Shown here one piece after another: positions 1 through 7,374 of a DNA stretch of 29,265 bases. Both the position numbers and the translations under genes were made by a program. Under the pieces are notes generated by a model that saw only the letters and a program-made list of their open reading frames with translations, was not told the origin of the DNA and searched no databases. Origin of the DNA: a virus; the IMG/VR virus record IMGVR_UViG_3300017786_000089, positions 1-29,265 of that record. One strand, 5' to 3'. How positions within the stretch are numbered: position 1 is the stretch's first letter; every line of letters begins with the position of its first letter.

Positions 1-1
1 G

Positions 2-184
2 ACAGCAGAGGAGACAGAATATGATAACTATGCAGCAGCAGAGCAGAAGTCAGTCACTGAAGAGCAAGTCCTTAGGAAACTTGAAGATTCTTACCAAGCA
101 TCAAAAGCTCCTGAGACAACACCCACTTCTGATGACAATGATGATGACGCTATGTCTTACTTCGCTAAACTTGCAGACTCATAA
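2..184 (+). CDS. C-terminal fragment of an acidic protein, possibly gp32 single-stranded DNA-binding protein (5' end outside window)
   Basis: The reading frame that starts at base 2 is open from the window edge to a TAA at 182-184 and gives about 60 residues. The first part is glutamate-rich (TAEETEYDNYAAAEQ) and probably helical. It is followed by a Ser/Thr/Pro linker, a patch DDNDDDA, and a short hydrophobic end, MSYFAKLADS. An acidic tail closed by a hydrophobic tip is the layout of the C-terminal interaction tail of T4-type gp32, which recruits replication and recombination partners. With no DNA-binding domain in view this is only a suggestion. A scaffold or other acidic phage protein would look similar. 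The gene converges on gp53, with a bidirectional terminator between them. That it is coding is likely; the identity is not. Confidence 0.4.
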   Translation, partial: TAEETEYDNYAAAEQKSVTEEQVLRKLEDSYQASKAPETTPTSDDNDDDAMSYFAKLADS

Positions 185-192
185 CCCTGTAA

Positions 193-264
193 TCAAAAAT
201 CAACTTTGATTCCAAAAATGGGGGTAAAAATTTTCCAAGAAAAAATTGACCCCCTTTACTTTTT
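193..264. terminator. Bidirectional intrinsic terminator, copy A of a repeated element
   Basis: Between two convergent genes lies an inverted repeat. GGGGGT (220-225) pairs with ACCCCC (249-254), extended after small mismatches by AATTTT with AAAATT. T-rich tracts follow on the plus strand (TTTACTTTTT) and on the minus strand (ATTTTTGG read from the other side). This fits termination of both the upstream plus-strand gene and the minus-strand gp53 transcript. Nearly the same sequence recurs at 19446-19517. The right edge touches the gp53 stop codon. Confidence 0.7.
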
Positions 265-928
265 AGAAAAGGTTTATGTTCTCACCTTGAACTAAACTTC
301 TAGATACAAATTGTGTGCTACCTTCTTTATACTTCATCAAATTCTTGATGTCTTTGATTACAGTTTGAATAAGGTCAGGTCTCAACAAGAATATACTTCT
401 CTTATCATCTTGAAGTCTTGATTCATACTCATAATTAGTAACACCTAAATTTGTATCTGTGATGGTGCTTTCTTTTCCTAGAGCACCATCATAGAAAGTA
501 ATAGAATAATCAGAAGGGACTTCAAGTCCCTTTTTTAATACAGTAAAACTTTCACTAGAGTCTTTTACTTCAATAGACTCATAGTGATGTATTCCATCAT
601 AATTTGTTACACCATATTTTTTATTCATATACAATTCAAATGTTCTATTACTCATAGGCCACTCATCTTGTATGTTTATAATATTATTTGACAATAGGAT
701 AATCCAATCATAATTAGGAGTGTCATAAATTTTGTTTGAGACATTATCAGGTCTCTCATCACCAACAATTTGATACTTTGTAAAATTAGTTAAATCCTGA
801 AACAAATCATTATTCAGTTTAACTCTCTTAAAAAGATTTTTTACTTCTGTGTATGAGGATATACTCTGTTCACTAGGAATTCTATTAACATATTCAAAGT
901 TTGGAAGATAGGAAAAGTAATTTGCCAT
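263..928 (-). CDS. 53: Baseplate wedge subunit gp53
   Basis: This 221-residue protein has the length and opening of the T4-like gp53 family, beginning MANYFSYLPNFEYVNR. It has the family feature of an aromatic, Asn-rich segment, YDTPNYDWIILLSNNI (about residues 70-85), followed by WPMSNRTFELYMNKKYG. In T4, gp53 is a wedge protein that helps link wedges around the hub when the baseplate closes. The start ATG lies two bases after the gp48 stop, so the two genes should be translated from one late transcript running leftward. The gene ends at the shared terminator. The family call is from recognition of sequence pattern and context. Confidence 0.85.
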   Translation of the reverse strand: MANYFSYLPNFEYVNRIPSEQSISSYTEVKNLFKRVKLNNDLFQDLTNFTKYQIVGDERPDNVSNKIYDTPNYDWIILLSNNIINIQDEWPMSNRTFELYMNKKYGVTNYDGIHHYESIEVKDSSESFTVLKKGLEVPSDYSITFYDGALGKESTITDTNLGVTNYEYESRLQDDKRSIFLLRPDLIQTVIKDIKNLMKYKEGSTQFVSRSLVQGENINLF

Positions 929-930
929 TT

Positions 931-2364
931 TTAGTAACCCATATTTCGATGGTCGTTAAATCTACCTACATCAGAATCACTTTCACTATCATATTCATCT
1001 GCATAAATTGGTTCTATCTCACCAAAACTCATCTGTAAATCATAAGAAGTTAATGAACCAGTTTCATTGTATGTCATGTAAGTGCCGTCAGGTGTATAGT
1101 TGACATTTAAATTAGTCATTGCCATTGGTTTGAAAATATTCAAATATGGATGTTGCTGACCAGCATTTTCACCTTTTGCATTATATATGTACTCAACAGT
1201 AAAAATATTAGGTGTGAGTAAGAATAAATTAGAGGATGATCTCTGAACTGCCATATTCTTTTTAAAGACTCTAATTATTTGTTTTACTTCCTCTGATTCT
1301 TTTGGTGACCTTGGTGTAAATCTAAAGTTAAAAGCAAATGTACGAAGATTTGGCCCTTTAAAAAGAAGTTCAAGATTAGGATTTAGAGTTACTCCAGCAG
1401 ACCTACCAAGAATGTTTGCACCAACTGCTTGACCAGCAAAATATGCAGTAAGAGCTGCTTGAGAGGCAGGATCATCAATTGCTGATAACACATCATTTGC
1501 CAAACTTTTAAAAGTTTCACCAATTATAGCTCTTGAATCTGCAAATCCACCTTTTGGATCAGCAGCTGCTCCAATTGCTTGAATCAGTCCTGTTGCAGCT
1601 CCTGCACCAAGCAACTGTAAAGGATTAATATTATCTCCACCCCAATTCACAGCATTTGATTCAGAAAAATTTGGTTGCATTGGAAGAATAATTGTTTCCA
1701 ATGGACTATTATTAGATAATAGTCTTTCTTTTGCACTTTGTTTTTTGCCCAATTTCAAAGATTGTCTGCCACCAGCAATATATTTGTATGCTGTAATTTT
1801 GATGAAATCATATCCCAGATCTGGAATTGATAGTGGATACCTTAATAATTTTTTTCCAGTAGGAACTGTTTTTGCCTCATATGCTGCATTGCCTTGTGCC
1901 ACAGAAGCATTGCCAAGTTCAACATTAGTAGATGATGAATTTGCTTTAGATTTATATAATTCACTACTTGCTAAAGCTTCGTAATCTACATTATCTAATT
2001 TAATTTTTGCATTGACTAATCCCTCTGTTGTTGCTAAATCTAATATTTTATCAAGTTGTAGAGAGGTGTGTGGTTGTGAAGGATCAAAAAATTGATTAAA
2101 TTTAGATGAATCAGGAATTACTTTTGTACCATCTGATTTAAATATGGCTAATGATATATTTTGTGCATTACCAGGAAGTTTATGATACAACTCTATGTCA
2201 CCAGTAGTGATATTGACTTCTGTTTCTACACTAGTTTTAGATTTAGTTGATTTATTTGCTGGGTCAATATAGGTATCAACTAATGATGTAGATCGATAAG
2301 CTGTTTCACCAAAAGGAGCACCTGTATATATTGAAAATCCTGAGTTGTTACTGGTTGCTGCCAT
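931..2364 (-). CDS. 48: Baseplate tail-tube cap gp48
   Basis: This 477-residue protein matches the tail-tube-cap family. The C-terminal half carries the tube-fold strands (GPNLRTFAFNFRFTPRSPKES near residue 340, then PMAMTNLNVNYTPDGTYMTY near 415). It ends in an acidic DEYDSESDSDVG stretch. In T4 (364 residues) gp48 sits on the hub and, with gp54, nucleates the tail tube. The extra length here is an N-terminal 150-residue region plus a small-residue and Ala-rich stretch (about 255-320) that may be a membrane-like or packing segment. The start has a good ribosome site (AAGGATGATCAATG), and an AATAAATA late-promoter box lies about 20 bases upstream. It is followed by gp53. Confidence 0.8.
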   Translation of the reverse strand: MAATSNNSGFSIYTGAPFGETAYRSTSLVDTYIDPANKSTKSKTSVETEVNITTGDIELYHKLPGNAQNISLAIFKSDGTKVIPDSSKFNQFFDPSQPHTSLQLDKILDLATTEGLVNAKIKLDNVDYEALASSELYKSKANSSSTNVELGNASVAQGNAAYEAKTVPTGKKLLRYPLSIPDLGYDFIKITAYKYIAGGRQSLKLGKKQSAKERLLSNNSPLETIILPMQPNFSESNAVNWGGDNINPLQLLGAGAATGLIQAIGAAADPKGGFADSRAIIGETFKSLANDVLSAIDDPASQAALTAYFAGQAVGANILGRSAGVTLNPNLELLFKGPNLRTFAFNFRFTPRSPKESEEVKQIIRVFKKNMAVQRSSSNLFLLTPNIFTVEYIYNAKGENAGQQHPYLNIFKPMAMTNLNVNYTPDGTYMTYNETGSLTSYDLQMSFGEIEPIYADEYDSESDSDVGRFNDHRNMGY

Positions 2365-2379
2365 TGATCATCCTTGCAT

Positions 2380-2757
2380 TTAATTATTTATTAGTAAATG
2401 TTGAAAAGGAATAGATCTTGCATCCCTTAATTCAAGTGGGTAGATAACATGAAGATTACCAATCACTTCATCCCATGTGTAGTTTCTAAACTTACCCCAG
2501 TGATAATTAATACCTCTAAATCCCCATCTATCTACAGATACACAAGCAATTAAAGGATTTTGATCATATCTAATTCTTGGTGTCTTTGGTTGATATACAA
2601 AAGTGTAATATCTTCCAACATCAGGAACAACCTCCACTTCAGTAAGGACTTCAAGAAGAGCAATCATTCTATCATCAGCAGTTGTTTTGTTGATGATATC
2701 ATCTACAACATATTCTAATCTATTTTCTGCGCTTTCTAGATACTCCTCTTGTTCCAT
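2380..2757 (-). CDS. Conserved-looking protein of unknown function between gp4 and gp48
   Basis: This 125-residue protein has an acidic helical N-terminus (MEQEEYLESAENRLEYVVDD) and a compact C-terminal part rich in aromatic residues, with VGRYYTFVYQPKTPRIRYD then WGFRGINYHWGKFRNYTW (about residues 47-100). The pattern of YxPKTP, an NPLIA strand and GINYHW suggests a small beta-rich domain, plausibly a virion or assembly component given its neighbours. I do not recognise a named family and assign no function. The start ATG has AGGA eight bases upstream and lies inside the last 38 bases of gp4, so translation is probably coupled. Its 3' end overlaps the gp48 promoter box. Confidence 0.75.
   Translation of the reverse strand: MEQEEYLESAENRLEYVVDDIINKTTADDRMIALLEVLTEVEVVPDVGRYYTFVYQPKTPRIRYDQNPLIACVSVDRWGFRGINYHWGKFRNYTWDEVIGNLHVIYPLELRDARSIPFQHLLINN
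2385..2392 (-). promoter_or_regulatory. Late promoter box for gp48-gp53
   Basis: The minus strand reads AATAAATA, matching the T4-like late consensus NATAAATA, about 20 bases before the gp48 ATG with a Shine-Dalgarno sequence in between. It overlaps the end of the 125-residue gene. T4-like late transcription uses a phage sigma factor (gp55) that reads only this -10-type box, so no -35 element is expected. Confidence 0.6.
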
Positions 2758-3208
2758 AATTCTTCCTAGTATGATGTTTTTCTGGGAAGATTTGATTCTC
2801 CGTCATTATCTGAAACTCAATTCCATTATCTTTGGCAAACTCAGATGCTGCCTTCCACTTAGCTTTATTTATCTCAAAAGTTGCACATTCATACAAATAT
2901 GACTTTGTTACCCTGCTCTTTTTTACAGGAGGTTTAGTTTGGTGGTCAGGTTTAATCTCTATAATATATCTTTTACCATCACTTTTCTCAATTAAGAAGT
3001 CAGGATAGTATCTATGAACCTTACCATCTGCAGGTGATACATATGGGATTGAGAACTCTTCACTTGCCCACTTCACAACACCTGGATTAGTATCACACTC
3101 TTTACAAAACCTTCTTTCCCAAGAACTTCTACAAATAATATTGTTGGGATTGCCCATATATTTGTCAGGGTTGGTGGGTTTATATTTTGTTTTCAAAGAT
3201 TGTCCCAC
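2720..3208 (-). CDS. 4: Head completion protein gp4
   Basis: The protein has about 162 residues and carries the motifs of T4 gp4 (150 residues), which finishes the packaged head before tail joining. These are KYKPTNPDKYMGNP at the N-terminus, CRSSWERRF (about 25-33), EEFSIPY, then HRYYPDFLIE and IIEIKP. The RSSWE, PDF and EIK pattern resembles the core of restriction-type nuclease folds, as noted for this family. The open frame extends to a TTG at 3235. I prefer the GTG at 3208 because AGGAGG lies just before it and because a late promoter box at 3239-3246 would start transcription near or after the TTG. The spacing of three bases is short for a ribosome site, so a start at the next TTG is possible. 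The C-terminus is very basic (TRGVSRKRRK). Confidence 0.85.
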   Translation of the reverse strand: MGQSLKTKYKPTNPDKYMGNPNNIICRSSWERRFCKECDTNPGVVKWASEEFSIPYVSPADGKVHRYYPDFLIEKSDGKRYIIEIKPDHQTKPPVKKSRVTKSYLYECATFEINKAKWKAASEFAKDNGIEFQIMTENQIFPEKHHTRKNYGTRGVSRKRRK

Positions 3209-3238
3209 TTTCCTCCTACATAGTATGGTAATCAAATT

Positions 3239-3246
3239 TATTTATA
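3239..3246 (-). promoter_or_regulatory. Late promoter box for gp4
   Basis: The minus strand reads an exact TATAAATA, the T4 late consensus, about 30 bases upstream of the preferred gp4 start. It lies in the 39-base gap between two divergent genes, one base before the ATG of the plus-strand gene. Confidence 0.7.
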
Positions 3247-3247
3247 G

Positions 3248-4081
3248 ATGCCTACTGGACCTGGCGCAGGTATTAAAAAATATACCACAGAGAATTTGAT
3301 CACAAAGCTGATGCATTCAGCTACTACATCAAACTACTTTCTGTCTATCAATGTTCCTCGTGTTGTATTATCACACATTACAAAGACAAAAGGTTTAGCC
3401 ATCACCTCTAATCTTAGAGAAAGAATTAATATTGCTTGCACTAGTGCTACTCTTCCTGGTTCATCATTTGCAACCCATGATGTAACATCTGATTATATGG
3501 GTGTTACTGAAAAGATGGCATATAGAAGAATGTATGATGATCAAATGGCAGTTGAAATGTTAGTTGATTCTGAATATAAAACTCTTCACTTTTTTGAAGG
3601 ATGGATGGATTACATTTCTGGAAAAGGAATTAGTGATAGAGGAAATAATGAGAATTATAAAAATTTTAGAAATGGATTTAGGATGAATTATCCTGATTCT
3701 AATCCTGGTGAACTGGGTAAAGGTTATAGAGAAAAAAATCTAATTGAGTTATATAAATTTGAAAGAGATACATCAGTGTCTCAAAGTATTAAGTACACAA
3801 TGGTACAGGGATTTCCTATTTCCATGAATGCCATGCAACTCAATTATGGTGGCACTGAAGTTCTTAGATTGACAGTAAACTTTACTTTTGTAAGATATGT
3901 AACTGAACCATATACTCCTGGTTCATCTACACCATCACCTCCATCAACCAATCCCAAAACTACTATTAAGGGAATACCAGATCAACCTTTTCAATTTCAA
4001 CAAAATAGTGGATTTCTTCTTAATCAGAATTTATATAATGAATTTGGTCAATTTATTCCACCATCTCAGAACATTGCCTAA
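3248..4081 (+). CDS. 54: Baseplate tail-tube initiator, gp54-like
   Basis: This 277-residue protein has the tube-fold layout of gp19, gp54 and gp48 relatives. An early strand pair (SNYFLSINVPRVVL, about 29-42) is followed by CTSATLPGSSF, a central helix with HFFEGWMDYISG (about 117-128), and closing strands MVQGFPISMNAMQLNYGGTE and LRLTVNFTFVRYV (about 190-220). The same order of FRMxxxxxxxxxxxDW, GCIPISVSAPELSY and FDVTFAYRV features is known from T4 gp54. The size (320 in T4) and the neighbouring gp26 favour gp54 over the main tube protein gp19, but gp19-like is the alternative. A Pro/Ser/Gln-rich tail of about 55 residues follows. No clear ribosome site precedes the ATG. It is the first gene of the long rightward operon. 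Confidence 0.6.
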   Translation: MPTGPGAGIKKYTTENLITKLMHSATTSNYFLSINVPRVVLSHITKTKGLAITSNLRERINIACTSATLPGSSFATHDVTSDYMGVTEKMAYRRMYDDQMAVEMLVDSEYKTLHFFEGWMDYISGKGISDRGNNENYKNFRNGFRMNYPDSNPGELGKGYREKNLIELYKFERDTSVSQSIKYTMVQGFPISMNAMQLNYGGTEVLRLTVNFTFVRYVTEPYTPGSSTPSPPSTNPKTTIKGIPDQPFQFQQNSGFLLNQNLYNEFGQFIPPSQNIA

Positions 4082-4111
4082 ATATTCACACTGACTTCAT
4101 CATAGGATATC

Positions 4112-4828
4112 ATGCCTTTACCAAAGATTGTTACACCAACATTTGAGTTGGATTTGCCTTCATCAGGAAAAACAATTAAGTATAGACCCTTCCTAGTAAA
4201 GGAAGAAAAACTTCTAGTCATTGCACTTGAGTCTGAAGACTCACAACAGATTACAACAGCAATCAAAGCAGTTATTTCTGATTGTATTCTTTCAAAAGAT
4301 GTAAAGATTGAAACACTACCAACCTTTGACATTGAATATCTTTTCCTTAATATTAGAGGTAAGTCTGTTGGTGAGGTTGTAGAGGTTAATATTGTATGCC
4401 CAGATGATGGTGAGACTGAGGTCAAGATTTCTATTAATCTTGATGAGATTCAGGTTGTTAGAAATGAGGAGCATACTAAAACTGTAAAACTTGATGATAC
4501 TTACTTTATGGATATGAAGTATCCTTCTCTTGAACAATTCATTAGAAACAATTTTGAATTTGAAAACCCAGATATGGATCAATCATTTGAATTGATTGGT
4601 TCTTGTATTGATAAAATTTATGATAATGAAGAGGTTTGGTCTACAAGTGACGTAAGTCCTCAAGAAGTAAAGGATTTTCTTGAGCAGTTGAACTCTACAC
4701 AATTTAAAGAGATTGAAAAGTTCTTTAGCACTATGCCAAAACTTTCTCATACTATTGATGTGAAAAATCCAAAGACCAAGAAGAAGAGTAAAGTTACTCT
4801 GGAGGGACTGTCAAGTTTTTTCGCATAG
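4112..4828 (+). CDS. 26: Baseplate hub assembly protein gp26
   Basis: This 238-residue protein is typical of the T4 gp26 baseplate protein family (208 residues in T4). It begins PLPKIVTPTFELDLPSSGK, then KYRPFLVKEEKLLVIA (about 24-39), a D-rich middle with LPTFDIEYLFLNIRGKSVG, and a cysteine strand VNIVCPDDG. In T4, gp26 and gp51 act in hub assembly and are not main virion parts, a role like that of tail assembly chaperones. The ribosome site AGGAT lies five bases before the ATG. The last sense codons, AGT TTT TTC GCA, form a T TTT TTC slippery heptamer (4816-4822), and the -1 frame from there runs directly into the downstream small gene. Some ribosomes may therefore make a longer gp26-gp51 fusion. 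Confidence 0.85.
   Translation: MPLPKIVTPTFELDLPSSGKTIKYRPFLVKEEKLLVIALESEDSQQITTAIKAVISDCILSKDVKIETLPTFDIEYLFLNIRGKSVGEVVEVNIVCPDDGETEVKISINLDEIQVVRNEEHTKTVKLDDTYFMDMKYPSLEQFIRNNFEFENPDMDQSFELIGSCIDKIYDNEEVWSTSDVSPQEVKDFLEQLNSTQFKEIEKFFSTMPKLSHTIDVKNPKTKKKSKVTLEGLSSFFA
4816..4822 (+). other. Candidate programmed -1 frameshift site (T TTT TTC) with downstream hairpin
   Basis: In the gp26 frame the codons are agT TTT TTC gca tag, which is the X XXY YYZ arrangement with U at X and Y. A one-base slip back continues as CGC ATA GGT ATG GCA, entering the next gene in frame with no stop between. Two bases past the heptamer, ATAGGTATG (4825-4833) can pair with CATACTAT (4853-4860) with one bulged G. 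A short ACAT/ATGT stem (4838-4841 with 4849-4852) can form inside. The fusion would be about 294 residues. Frameshifting between adjacent assembly-chaperone frames is well known in lambda (G and GT) and many tailed phages. Use here is an inference. Confidence 0.5.
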
Positions 4829-4830
4829 GT

Positions 4831-5001
4831 ATGGCACACATGGATATGATGTCATACTATAAACTTAATTTTTCCTTGATGCAGTACCATAAATATTCAT
4901 TAACTGAGATTGAAAATTTGATCCCTTGGGAGAGGGAAGTTTATACCATTTTACTTGAGCAACACCTTAAAGAAGAAGAGGAAAAGGCAAAGAGAAAGTA
5001 A
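4831..5001 (+). CDS. 51: Small gp51-like hub assembly protein
   Basis: This 56-residue frame reads MAHMDMMSYYKLNFSLMQYH and then YSLTEIENLIPWEREVYTILL, closing with a charged helix, LKEEEEKAKRK. The position directly after gp26 and before the tail-interior genes matches T4 gene 51, the hub assembly catalyst (249 residues in T4). The protein here is far shorter, so the label rests on position and on the assembly-chaperone-like pattern of a helical acidic tail. The segment LTEIENLIPWEREVYTILL resembles the second half of tail assembly chaperone pairs. It begins two bases after the gp26 stop with no clear ribosome site of its own, and it is in the -1 frame of gp26. Its stop overlaps the next start (TAATG). 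Confidence 0.6.
   Translation: MAHMDMMSYYKLNFSLMQYHKYSLTEIENLIPWEREVYTILLEQHLKEEEEKAKRK
4888..4895 (+). promoter_or_regulatory. Possible internal late promoter box
   Basis: CATAAATA fits NATAAATA and lies about 105 bases upstream of the next large gene, inside the gp51-like frame. It may boost transcription of the tail-interior genes. Short AT-rich matches occur by chance, so this is weak. Confidence 0.3.
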
Positions 5002-7373
5002 TGGCAACTACCCAAACTAACGTAAACAAGGAAGTTAATCAGGGTATCTTGCGCGATTATCTTGGCATTAGTGATGGAAGTGATATTGATTTTGGTACAT
5101 ATAAAACACTAATTCAAGAAAAGATTACTGCTGCTAGAGTAAGTAGCAGTAAGGTGGATAGTGGTGACATAGCAATTCTTACAAAGGAATTTGTTAGAAT
5201 AAAGAAGATAAAAATACCAGGTAGTCAAGAAAAATCCAAGATTGACGCAAAGAAATTTTTTAAAGAGCAAGAGAAAGCAGCAAAGAAAGTTGCAGAAAAA
5301 TCTAACAAAGCTGCTGAAAAAATATCAAAACAGAAATTTATAGGCACTGCCACAAATCAAAAATCTGAAAAAAAAGAGAAAGCAAAACCACAACTTTTAC
5401 TTCCTGGTGGTGCAGAACCACAACAAGAAAGTGTTAGTAATGATGAAGTAAAGAAGGGTATTGATGATGTATCACTCAAACTTTCTGGACTTAAGGACAA
5501 CCTGCAAAGTATCTTAGATACTCTAAAGAAGCAAGCAAAACTTGAACTGAAAGAAGATAGAGAAGAAAATGCTCAAGCTCAAAAGAGTAAGAGAGTAGAT
5601 AAAGAAAAATTATTAGAGAGTAAAGGTAAATCTACAGGGGATGATAAGAATTTAGCTAAGAAGGCAGTGAAACCTGCAAAGGGAATTTTTGATATGTTGA
5701 TGGATTTCTTTAAAAATATCTTACTTGGAGGAGCACTTTTATTCTTATTAAAAGTATTAAAAGATCCAAAGAAATTTTTACAACCTTTGATTGATGTTTT
5801 TAATAATGTTTTAAAATTCTTTAATGGTATTATAGGAGGAATCAATGGTTTCATAGATGGATTTAACAAATTTGTACTAAGTCCAATTAATGATTTTGTT
5901 CTTAAACCAATTCATTCATCTTTGAATTTTATTGAAGATAGAATTAATGATGTTCTAGGTCTTTTTGGTGCTGATCCTCTTGAAAATATATCAGAACAAC
6001 CTCCAATATTGGAAATTCCTAAGATACCTGAGATTCCAATGTATGATCCTTTTAATGTAAGACCTGAAAATCAAAAAGCACCACCTGTTCAAACATTTTC
6101 TGGTGGTGGTAAGATAACAAATAATAGTATTAATATTACAGGTGCAGGTGCTGATACTCAATTGATTGCTGCTCAACCTGGTGAGATTGTAATGAGTAGA
6201 GGTGCTGTTAATAAGTATGGTGCAAGTAATCTATTAGCAATGAATGCTGCTGGTGGTGGTAGTAATGTTCCCAAAAATAATAACAATATTCAGGGATTTA
6301 GTGGTGGTGGATTGGTTGGTGGTACAGCAGGTGCCAACTCTCCTGATAGAGCAGGTGGAAAAGCAAAGAATACAAAAGTTTTCTTACACTGGACTGGAGG
6401 AGATCATAATAGTAATGTTGGACCATATCACCAAGTTTTTAGTGGTAGTGGCAAACCATTTAGAAATGCATCATATGGTGTTGATAATAGAGATGGAACT
6501 GGTGGATATAATGGAAACTCAATTGCTCTGGCAGCAGCTGCTATGGGTCATGGACCACCAAGAAAACCTTACAGTGATAGTAGAGGGTGGAAAGAAAATC
6601 CACTAACAAACGCTCAGACCACTGCTATGGCTAAAGAAGCAGCAGGTTTATTAAAAGCATATGGTCAGACTGCTGCTGATGTAGATAAGAATGTGATGAC
6701 TCATGGAGAAATTGAAAGATTTGGAGTTAAGAGTGGAAAGTTAGGTGGTGGTGTTCAAAGATGGGATTTAGATTCTCTATCACCTGGATCATATAATCAT
6801 CCAGGTGGGTTTTTCTCTACTAGACAAGTTAAATCAACTGGTGGCAACCAGATGAGGTCTAAGATTAAGAGTTTCATGGCAGGAGGTAACGGATCATCAG
6901 TATTCACTAGACCAAAGGGAGTTAGTTCTACAAACTTTACTTTACTTACTGCTATGGGTAAAGATTCAAGGCAAAAAATCCTAATGAGTAAAGTGGGTGA
7001 TAAAGTTGATGGAGTAACAGTCACAGAGAGTTTGAGAAGTGAGACAAATACATACAATCTTGCAAAATCTGACTTTGATAAGATGACTTTAGCAGCTACA
7101 TCTAGTGTCAAAGACCCTGCTGAAACTGCTGGCACATCTGCACCTGCCAATATTACATCTTCTCCAACAAGACAAGCACCAGGTCCTAGAGTAGTTGATA
7201 ATAGTATTTTTATGGGTCCAAATCAGGGAGATGGTACAGTGCCTAGAGGTGCCACACCTACATCACTTGCTGGTAATGCTAATGGAACTGAAGGAGTTCC
7301 TTCTTTTTCATCACAAGATTCAATGAATACTGAGACTCTTATTATTAAATCAATCTATAGTTTGGTAGGATAA
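5001..7373 (+). CDS. Tail-interior (tape-measure-like) protein with peptidoglycan amidase domain
   Basis: This 790-residue protein has, in order: a Lys/Ala/Glu-rich coiled-coil N-terminus (about 1-230); a hydrophobic motif NILLGGALLFLLKVLKDP (about 239-256) followed by amphipathic segments to about 320; a stretch AAQPGEIVMSRGAVNKYGAS (about 390-410) typical of the C-terminal part of tape-measure proteins; and a domain from about 458 to 595 with the layout of type-2 N-acetylmuramoyl-L-alanine amidases. That domain shows LHWTGGDH with His463, NGNSIALAAAAMG, PLTNAQTTAMA, MTHGEIERFG with His568, and WDLDSLSPG. His463 and His568 are likely zinc ligands. Such an enzyme cuts the bond between muramic acid and the stem peptide. 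Here it would act locally at the tail tip during infection. The last residues (YSLVG) and the anchor motif are shared in style with the next gene. Start overlaps the gp51-like stop. Confidence 0.75.
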   Translation: MATTQTNVNKEVNQGILRDYLGISDGSDIDFGTYKTLIQEKITAARVSSSKVDSGDIAILTKEFVRIKKIKIPGSQEKSKIDAKKFFKEQEKAAKKVAEKSNKAAEKISKQKFIGTATNQKSEKKEKAKPQLLLPGGAEPQQESVSNDEVKKGIDDVSLKLSGLKDNLQSILDTLKKQAKLELKEDREENAQAQKSKRVDKEKLLESKGKSTGDDKNLAKKAVKPAKGIFDMLMDFFKNILLGGALLFLLKVLKDPKKFLQPLIDVFNNVLKFFNGIIGGINGFIDGFNKFVLSPINDFVLKPIHSSLNFIEDRINDVLGLFGADPLENISEQPPILEIPKIPEIPMYDPFNVRPENQKAPPVQTFSGGGKITNNSINITGAGADTQLIAAQPGEIVMSRGAVNKYGASNLLAMNAAGGGSNVPKNNNNIQGFSGGGLVGGTAGANSPDRAGGKAKNTKVFLHWTGGDHNSNVGPYHQVFSGSGKPFRNASYGVDNRDGTGGYNGNSIALAAAAMGHGPPRKPYSDSRGWKENPLTNAQTTAMAKEAAGLLKAYGQTAADVDKNVMTHGEIERFGVKSGKLGGGVQRWDLDSLSPGSYNHPGGFFSTRQVKSTGGNQMRSKIKSFMAGGNGSSVFTRPKGVSSTNFTLLTAMGKDSRQKILMSKVGDKVDGVTVTESLRSETNTYNLAKSDFDKMTLAATSSVKDPAETAGTSAPANITSSPTRQAPGPRVVDNSIFMGPNQGDGTVPRGATPTSLAGNANGTEGVPSFSSQDSMNTETLIIKSIYSLVG

Positions 7374-7374
7374 T

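Noticed and set aside
21-209. A 62-codon plus-strand frame at the left edge
   Set aside because: The frame open from base 2 has the acidic, well-composed C-terminus of a real protein and overlaps it. The other frame is Gln/Leu-rich out-of-frame translation.
3206-3235. TTG at 3235 as the gp4 start
   Set aside because: It lies only a few bases after the late promoter box, about where transcription should begin, whereas a Shine-Dalgarno sequence stands before the GTG at 3208.
4077-4084. CCTAAATA as a late promoter for gp26
   Set aside because: It lacks the A at the second position of NATAAATA and overlaps the previous stop codon; the core is suggestive only.
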